From NCBI GenBank assembly GCA_002917075.1, contig NTMA01000027.1, positions 1-64,000 of the forward strand: DNA of 64,000 nucleotides, given 5' to 3'. Position numbers and translations under genes: made by a program. Source of the stretch: Hawksworthiomyces lignivorus. Taxonomy: Eukaryota; Ascomycota; Sordariomycetes; Ophiostomatales; Ophiostomataceae. This document shows positions 56,658-64,000 of this stretch, one piece after another; position 1 is the stretch's first letter, and every line of letters starts with the position of its first letter. The notes beneath the pieces are model-generated. The model had not been told where the DNA came from, made no database searches, and saw only the letters and a list, made by a program, of their open reading frames with translations.

Positions 56658-57796
56658 TGACTCCCCGATAGGCAGATTCAAGCTCTCAAATGTTTATAAA
56701 AGGCGACCAAACCGATGGGCTCTCAATTTCTCGTCTCTTCCCGGCTTCGAACAGCGTTGGGGCGGGGCGGAGAGAGAAAGAGAGAGGAAGACCTGCAAAA
56801 CCAAAACGGCAAAAAGGGCAACGTCCAAAAGAAGCAAAAAGGAGAGGAATTCGAAAATTGGTCAGCTCGTAGCGTGTGTCCTGATCTTCAGTTGTGCGAA
56901 CTGGTAGTTTTCACGTTTGTGGCGTGTGTGTGTTTGTGTATCTGTGTATCTGTGGTGCCGATTGCGTCTTGCGGATTGCAAGTTAGGACTTTCCGTCAAT
57001 AGGGCCGAGGAAAGAGAGAGGAACAAAGGTTAGAGAGATTAGGGGATAGATAAAGAAAGCGACTATATGATCTCGAGTGGAGGAAATTGGGTCAAGAAAG
57101 TTACAGCGTCAAAAGGTAAGAGTCAGAATCTCTGTGGAAATAAAACGAAAAGAAACAAAAAACAAAAAACAAAAATGTTGAGAAAGCGGAGAGCGAGCAA
57201 GAGAAGACGAAAGAAGAAGTGAGAGCAGGAACGGAAAAAAAAATAATTATAACACCAACATGGATTTTCCGGCGTGATTGCGTTGTGTGGTGTGTACGAA
57301 GTACGGGAGGAGAGTCTGTATGGGCGTACGAGTACGAGTATCGGTTACTATGAAAAGGTGCATGCGTGTGAGCAATACTAGTGATTATATCTATGTATGT
57401 ACGTATTGTGTATTATTTTGTATTGTGTATTTGAGTAGCAGTAGTAGTAAGTAGTAGTAAAGTGTCTGCGGGACGTTTTGTGTCGTGGAAAACCAGTTTA
57501 CGGTAGTATGGAGAAAAGCATAGCCTGGCTGACCTGGCAAAGTACTGCGACTTGACAGATGGGACAGGCTAAGATAGGCTATGGGGTCGGCCCCAAGGCA
57601 GTCACAATAAGAAAGGAAATGGAGCAGGACGAGCAGGCGATATTACACGTAAGATACGGCGTGGTCATCTAACAGAGTGGTCCGCAATAGTGATCAGAAA
57701 ATAAAAATAAAGCCACCAAAAAAAGAGGCGAGTGACAAAGCTGAAAGGAGAAGGAAGGCGAACCTGGTGGGCGGATGGCTTCTGCTCTGTGAGAGT

Positions 57797-57832
57797 ACTA
57801 CTGGCACTACTGGCACTACTGGCACTACTGGA
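57797..57832 (+). repeat. 9-bp tandem repeat, 4 copies
   Basis: Unit ACTACTGGC repeated four times (last copy ends in A), about 1.1 kb upstream of the C2H2 gene. Confidence 0.85.
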
Positions 57833-57857
57833 TTTGTACCTGCTCACGGGATTTCGA

Positions 57858-57886
57858 GGGGGGCTGAGGAGGGGAGGGGGGGGGGG
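57858..57886 (+). other. G-run cluster (G-quadruplex candidate)
   Basis: Runs of six, four and eleven guanines with a GG between them fit within 29 bases. This can form a G-quadruplex by sequence; structure is untested. It lies next to the 9-bp repeat. Confidence 0.6.
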
Positions 57887-59714
57887 TTATGGCGTTGAAG
57901 GGAGCCACGAGACCCCCGATTAGTTTTAATTTGTGGTTTAAGTTGTGTCCGGGGCCATTTTCTCTTTTGCTTCTAAACTGCTTACAGCAAGTGCGAAAAG
58001 GTTATGGTGAGATATGGCCTTCGGGAGGACGTCAGTTAGCTTGCTCTCTGCGCCTCCTCTCTCCTTTTCTGCTGGATGCTGGCATGTACTTTCTTGATGT
58101 GCTCGTTTCGCTGCGAGAAGTTGGCCCTAACGGATAAGGAGGTTTAGAAAAATAAAAACTACGGCCGCAGAGAGGGTGTGCGAAGGGACAGTGTGAGAGC
58201 GAGAGAGCATACAGGCCAATGACGCCTTTTTCCCTTGCAGCCCTTTCTGATGACTCGGGACAAGCAGCAAAAGGGTCTGGGCCAGGGCCAGGGCTTCCAC
58301 CAATTTTTTTTTTTTTCGACGATGTATTCGGCGGTTAAAACAGTCAAAGAGGCACGTCGCAAAAAGGGAACAGGAGAGAAGGAGATCGAAGAACGGCGCT
58401 GGAAGAAGTGGACTACTAGAGCACGTATTACACACCCCGAAGACAAAGCAGACAGAGGCAGTGGCAGTGGCAAAACACACAACAAAACAATAAAATTCCC
58501 ACCGCGAGAAGGAGTCAGACTGTGGGAAAGATAAAGAGCCAAAGTAGAATGCTGGTATCAATATCGGCCGAAACCCCTAAAGTAGGTACAATAAAAGTAC
58601 CCAACCCGATCGGACTACTCCTTTCAACGCAAAATACAGTCTTTTCCTTAAATAAAAATAATTATGTTAGAAACAGGAGACGAGGGAACGACAGGATGGG
58701 GGAGGGGGACGAGGACCACAAAAAGGCACTTAAAACACGCCCCTCCACACACACCCCCCCCTCTTTCTCCCCCAAGCCAGAAGAGTTCCCTTCGTCGGCT
58801 CCCTCTTCTGCGCACTGTGGCCTGACCTTTAAAGAGGGCAGACAGTGTACGAGTTATACTCCATACGCGCCGTACCCTCAAGTAAGATAATGTGTCAAAT
58901 ACATACATACATGCTGAAATGAGGGAGGACGTCAGATGCACTACTTTGGGCTCGGCCAGGAATAGAGAGAAATTACAGTATATAGACAATGGGCTCGTAT
59001 TTGTAAGAGATAGAAAGTTGTGCGCACACAGGTGGGACGCATGTCTCTATTTTGCCCTCTGCCCAGCATCCGGCCTCTCCCATTCTGGCTGATGCTCGGA
59101 AGTACGACGTATAGTTCGCACCCTGAGAGGGCATCCGACGTAGGAACTCGCACAGCGGAGTTTCAGCAGGCATAGAACACCCAAAATCAACCAAAAACGG
59201 TAATTAGTTGGCGCTCTGCTCCTGGACAGAGCATCTCTGCAATCTGGCCTCCTTGCCCAGAACCCACGTTCCTGACGACTCTGTCCTGTTTTGCTATCAG
59301 AGCCCCCGTCTACCTCGCGCGCTAACGCTGTGACTCCAGAGTGGGCTACTCCATTCGCGTCGTAGGCTTAGTCGTCTAGGGAAATAAAGAATCATCCCCC
59401 TGTCGCCCGCCGTCTCCTCCCCTCCATTTCTCTCTGCTTTGCTCCGTCCTTTCGCTGCTGATAGCCCTCCCCCCCCTGCTGTGCCCACTTCTTTTCTTCT
59501 CTATTTACAGAATGACATGCAGAGCGAACCGTCCCCTACACGCTGTCGGCCGTGGCAGCGGAGCCCAGGACGGGTAGCGAGTCCCATCACCGTGCGGCGG
59601 GCTGGCACACTGTTGCATTCTTCCGTCGCGCCATGTGTGTGAGGGATTCCAATCTGTATGTACAATCCCGATAAACGCTCAAAAAAAAAACAAAAAGGAT
59701 ACAGAATACGGAGT

Positions 59715-59728
59715 ACGTACATGTACGT
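59715..59728. repeat. 14-nt perfect palindrome ACGTACATGTACGT, copy 2
   Basis: Same 14-mer as at 18534-18547, within an identical 16-mer. Here it directly follows a TACGGAGTAC motif (59707-59716). Confidence 0.6.
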
Positions 59729-62700
59729 TCGCATATGTGCAATATGCCATTACCCATGAACTGGCGAGCGATAATGACACAATGTTCCTGAAGTGTCGTG
59801 CTGGCAATCTAGCTAAGCCGGCCGCACAGCTGCGCACGCATTTCGTGCCTTGAAGAGATGCAATACGATATTATAGCTCTGGCTCTCTACAGGATGAGAC
59901 ATGTAAGACGCCCGTGGTCCTTTGATTAACGGCCTGCTCAATTCGTATCTAGACAATGGCAATGACGAATAAGCAAATACAACATACATACCAACGCAGA
60001 AACGAGAGCAATAAGCCGTAAAGAAAAAAGCGTGGCCAAAACAAAAACAGAAATTAAGAAAAAGAAGGGTAGCAGACCTGGTTCCTGCTTCCCCCCCTGA
60101 TCCAACCTTACCCAAATAAAACTGGTGAGAGAGGAAGAGGGGAGGGGGGACAATAAAGGAAGAAAGCAGACATGCAGAAGCCCTGCAAGAGGAGGGGTGG
60201 ATAGGAAGAAAGGATGCGTGCGAAGGTACGTGTTGGAGGGGAGGGGCCACCACCAGAGGAAAAGAGGATAGCTGCAAATGAGATGCCGCCCTCATTTCTG
60301 AAATGAGCCTATCAGCAAGCAAACATACGAGCGAAGAAAAAGGGAGATGCCAGCAGGAAAGCTTTTTCGTTGCTGGTTGTCGGCGTCTTCTCATTTGGGA
60401 AGAATAAAAACACAGAAGCAGAGAACAACAAACTAGAGCCGAAGCCAAAGGGAACCAAGACTGCAGGCCAATGGTCATCCACGGCCAGAGCCACAATGGA
60501 GCGAGCCGTCACAGCAGTCATCTTTTCAAAACATGGACATGTGTACAACGTGTCTTTGAGGTGGGAAACAAGCCAACAAAAAGAATGAAAAAAAAAGAAG
60601 AAAGGATTAAAGATGATCAGGTCAACTAAAAAGCTCAATGGCGTAATTGCTACCCTCGCCTCTCTTGTGTTCCTTTTTTTTCTTCTTCTCTTCCAAGTGC
60701 TGCTCCATTGCCAGAGGAAGAGCAGCTTGAATCTGATGGGCCAATCAGCCGCAACTCCCGACGACGAGAGGTCACAAGGCATATCCACCACACACACACA
60801 CTTTCTACATGCACCTTCATTACAGAAAGAGGGGAAAGGCGAGACGAAGGAGGAGGATGACAATGAAGCGGGAACACGGAGAGTATTGCCATTGCGACCC
60901 CATCTGCAGCTATTGCAGGCTGCAGCAGAAAAGAGAAGAAGAACCAGGCGACGACGAGCGAGTGACGGTCGATGATAGAAGAGAAACGGGAAGGCGAGTG
61001 TGGAGAGCAGAAACTTTGAAACGAAAGTGCACAATAGCTTCCAAACAGCTTCAAGGATCGGGAGGATTTGCTGATGCTACGGCGTCCAGCCTAGTTGGTG
61101 GTCGTCGCTGTCTGCAGTTCTCTTCGTCGAGAGCAAGGGCGTAAAACTGCCGACTGGACAGCTTGTGTGACAACAGAAAAAGTCCCCAACAAGCGCTTCT
61201 GCAGTACGTATGCGTGCGTATTGCGTATGAGCGAATGAGTGCGAGTGAGTGAGTGTGTGTGTGTGGACGAATGTCGTCGGCAGCTCCCAACGTCCGTCTG
61301 TTTACTTTGTACCTTGTCTGGATTTTACTTTGTCGAAGAGAGCAGTTTTCAGCGTCGATCAGGCGCTGCCTTCCCTCTGCTGTGTCGGCATTTTTGCTGC
61401 CTACCCACCCGTTCCGGGAGGATCTTCAGAAACAAAAGGTATACTCCGCAGAATGCTCCTTTGGTAATATCAAATAATGCCTGAGAACGACGCTGCACTC
61501 CAGACAGCCAAATACGATCGGCCAGGCATAAAGCACAAAAACCCATCTTACGAGCCTGCTCATATTAACCCTATACGTACTTAAATGTATCCTTCACGTC
61601 GCCAATAGGAATGGAAGAGACAGCAAGAAGGTTCGAGTATATAAAAAAAAAAAAAAAACTAATCCCTGCTCGGCGCCATAGTATGTAGTGCTGCTATTTG
61701 TACTGATCGGCACTCTGGGCGACGTGCTACAATGTAAGGGTGCGCAACAACAACCCATGATACTTGTATATCGCAGATGTTCTGTGACGTTGCGAGAAAA
61801 GCCGATAGTGTCTTACACTGTACAAACTGTGTCAGTCGAGAAACAGCTACGATTCTGAAGTCGAAACTGTAAGGGGAAAAATGCCCAGGAAAAATACAGA
61901 GCAGAAAGACAAAGAAAGCCGAGGAATTGGATAAGGGCCCAGCCCTGTCTCTAGCGCCATTTTTTTTCTTTTGACGACGTTACTAGACTTAGAATGTTCG
62001 CTCTGGCAAGATACATCTCTCAGTTACACATGTCGCCTTGTCTTTGATCAGCTTGCCAAGTTTGCTATGGCCTAGCCCGAAAATGGACATATTACTTGAG
62101 TGGGTATTTGATAAAGGAGAGAAATATTGGGAGGAACAAAAAAAAGGAAAGAAGAAAAAACGAAGATGACAACGAAAAAGAAAAGAACTTGATCCACTGT
62201 CATGTATGTACGCGTACTCGTACGGAGTACTTGTACCTACTTCACCAGTGGGCTGTTTGCGGTCCAAAGTACTATGGGGAAAACGAAATGCCCCAGCAAA
62301 GAATCGAGATCTGCTTCAGCGGCTAGAGAAATTGCATGTTTCGTCCTGCCCCCCTGCTCTGGCCCATCTTGCCTCTCTCGCTAAGAAATGCGGCCAAGTA
62401 AGGCCATGCTATCTCTAGGGGAGCAGCAATAATCGAGGTTAAGCACAAGTGCGCAGAAGAGTGTTACTTGTAGGGAGGAGCTGAAATCATCGCAAAGTTG
62501 ACACAGCAGCCAAATATCGACACCGAGCAGTCACAAGATTCTGTATCTCAGAGGAGCGCCTGTGGATAGCGCTCGCTAGACGCAGCAGACGGAAGAATTG
62601 CCGCAGTGGAACTCGCTAGGGAGACAATCCCCATTGCTGGAGGCCATCTACGCGGGGTGAGAGCAAAAAGAAAAGAAAAGAGAAGAAAAAAAAAATACCC

Positions 62701-63557
62701 CAAGCCGCCCCCAATTGATGCTCCGCTACCTCTCGGTGTTTGAGGCAATTTTTTTTATCAGATGCTTTTCTTTCGGAAACAGCAGGTCTTTCAGAGACTA
62801 TACATCATTCACAAGGAAAGGATGGCCTCGACAGAAAAGACAAACACGTCGAGTGATTTTCAGCTAGGGCTCTAAGCTGAGGCTCTGGGTCTAGATACTG
62901 CCGATCCTTGTTTAAGGGGGAGACACAAAATAAAATGAAATAAAATTTTATACGAGCAGTAACAAAAAGTGCTGCCAGCGTGGTATTCATCTGATTGCTC
63001 GTTCTCGTACACGTAGGCTTTCATGGACCGACGCCCAGAGGATGTGGCTTGGCGGATAGTGCTGTCCCCTTGCTTGGCTCTCTTTTCTTTTGCTTTTATT
63101 CGTGTACTCGATTCTTATTCTGGTTGTCGCTCTTCTATTCTATTATCTTTTTTCGTACAACCTATAGATAGCAACAGGATCCTTCAAGCCTCACCACAAT
63201 TGCATAAGTTGTCTGTGACCAGTTCCTTCGTACAGTAGACAGTCTACATAGGTTACCTATGCAAAATCACCAAATTGGCATATTCATCATTTTAGCTGTC
63301 AGCACGCCAACGGAAAGTGTTCGTTTAGAAAGACTCCTTGTAGTAGGCCAGATGACCTGGCTCAAATACGTGCGCTGAGGTATCGTGCCAGCAGACAATG
63401 ACGTCTCGTTTAGCTATAGCTGCCTAGAGACCGGTATACGAATTACTAGAGTTGTTGGCTCTTGCAGGGCCAATTGGTGACCAGGAGTGGTGATCCTCGT
63501 CCCAGTTTGACCGGGGCCCCCCCCTTTTTGGTGCTGCTCTACGGTCCGGGCAGGCTG

Positions 63558-64000
63558 ATGGGTACAGCTACGGGCACAGCTATAGGGCTGGAGGCGCGTG
63601 GCCTCGCAAATCTGCCCACCGAGATCCTCACCATGATCTGCAGCCACCTCTGCCTCCACTGTCGGTATGAAGGAAGCAGTGAGCATGTTGTCAGCCTGGG
63701 ACCCGACATGTTTGACGAGGGCCGCCGGGGGCGGAAGGCGCTGGCCAGACTCAGCCGGGCCTGCCGCGCGCTCAGGCCGGTTGCGCAGCCCTTCGTCTTC
63801 CACTTCTTCCACACGGGCAACCAGCCGCGCATGGTCGCCTGGACGCAGTGGGACCCGGTCAGCTACGAGCCCGGCCGGGCCGCGGACGACATGCTGCTGC
63901 CGTTTCTGCGGACGCTGCTGGACCGGCCCGACCTGGCGGCGCACGTGCGGGCGCTGGCGCTGTACGTGGCCGACCCGCGGCGCGCCGCCGAAGTGCGCGA
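63558..64000 (+). CDS. F-box protein, N-terminal part (continues beyond window)
   Basis: The frame from the ATG at 63558 is open to the window end, giving 147 residues. An F-box-like motif reads LANLPTEILTMICSHL (about residues 16-31), then LARLSRACRALRPVAQPFVF, the usual second half of a fungal F-box with the Leu/Val pattern and a basic face. F-box proteins bring substrates to SCF ubiquitin ligases. The rest has LLPFLRTLLDRPDLAAHVRA, as in leucine-rich F-box proteins of fungi that list a distance to neighbouring strata. No in-frame stop was found in the bases just upstream, so the start is not certain. Codon use shows the G/C third-position bias of the other genes, unlike the spacer before it. 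Confidence 0.75.
   Translation, partial: MGTATGTAIGLEARGLANLPTEILTMICSHLCLHCRYEGSSEHVVSLGPDMFDEGRRGRKALARLSRACRALRPVAQPFVFHFFHTGNQPRMVAWTQWDPVSYEPGRAADDMLLPFLRTLLDRPDLAAHVRALALYVADPRRAAEVR

Larger units (their letters stand above)
56658..63557. other. Second gene desert, upstream of the C2H2 gene and the F-box gene
   Basis: About 6.9 kb. The part to about 58.6 kb is purine-rich on the plus strand, fitting a promoter or leader of the minus-strand C2H2 gene. It holds a 9-bp tandem repeat, a strong G-run cluster, TACGGAGTA at 59707 and 62221, palindrome copy 2 (59715-59728), a TG microsatellite near 61252-61264 and an A16 run at 61643-61658. Minus frames 59813-60496 and 60312-61034 are low-complexity and not accepted as genes. 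Confidence 0.5.

Noticed and set aside
59813..61034. Overlapping minus-strand frames of 227 and 240 codons
   Set aside because: They sit in purine-rich spacer, are Ser/Phe/Leu-rich and have no family resemblance.
63414..63944. 176-codon minus-strand frame at the window end
   Set aside because: Opposite the F-box reading frame, which has a recognisable motif and matching codon bias.

Overview
The window is nuclear DNA of a filamentous ascomycete, most likely a Sordariomycete; Hypocreales is only a guess. The evidence is short GT...AG introns with TGCTGAC/TGCTAAC-type branch points, coding exons strongly biased to G/C in third position and set in much AT-richer spacers, a Zn(2)Cys(6) regulator, secreted cell-wall esterase and GH16 genes, and conserved fungal genes (BNI4, CWC22, DUS1, DPM2, an ING/PHD gene). 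I see no tRNA, rRNA, CRISPR array, intact transposon or virus. Gene density is low: 14 supported genes, two of them cut by the window edges, with spacers of up to 9.5 kb.

Layout. 0-2.2 kb: the end of a Rix1-like ribosome-biogenesis gene converges on a WW-domain gene. 5.1-12.1 kb: a carbohydrate-active stretch with a GPI-type GH16 protein, a CE5 acetylxylan esterase and a tail-to-tail Zn2Cys6 factor. 12.1-21.6 kb: a gene desert ending in a 1.4 kb pyrimidine-rich leader. 21.6-44.5 kb: a housekeeping block with BNI4, DUS1, CWC22, DPM2, a BCAS3-family protein and an ING/PHD protein. 46 kb: a small four-exon gene for an 18-residue-repeat beta-helix protein that resembles bacterial bactofilins. 51-53 kb: an unrecognised multi-pass membrane protein. 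54.5-56.7 kb: a C2H2 zinc-finger protein. 56.7-63.5 kb: a second desert. 63.6 kb to the end: the start of an F-box protein.

Gene models needed reconstruction, because several genes have tiny first coding exons. DPM2 begins with an ATG-only exon, the BCAS3-family gene with 7 nt and the C2H2 gene with about 15 nt. Intron phases were checked at every junction, and each model gives a continuous protein. Two introns (DPM2 intron 2 and BCAS3 intron 2) are multiples of three without stops, so the unspliced frame looks deceptively open.

The genes do not form one pathway. The most unusual item is the bactofilin-like gene: five exact 18-residue repeats with glycine at fixed positions 7 and 13, and one exon that is exactly one repeat long. 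Other leads are a dispersed TACGGAGTA motif in the spacers, a 14-nt perfect palindrome shared by two distant spacers, and pyrimidine tracts that lie on the coding strand upstream of most genes, with a few such tracts lacking any recognisable gene.
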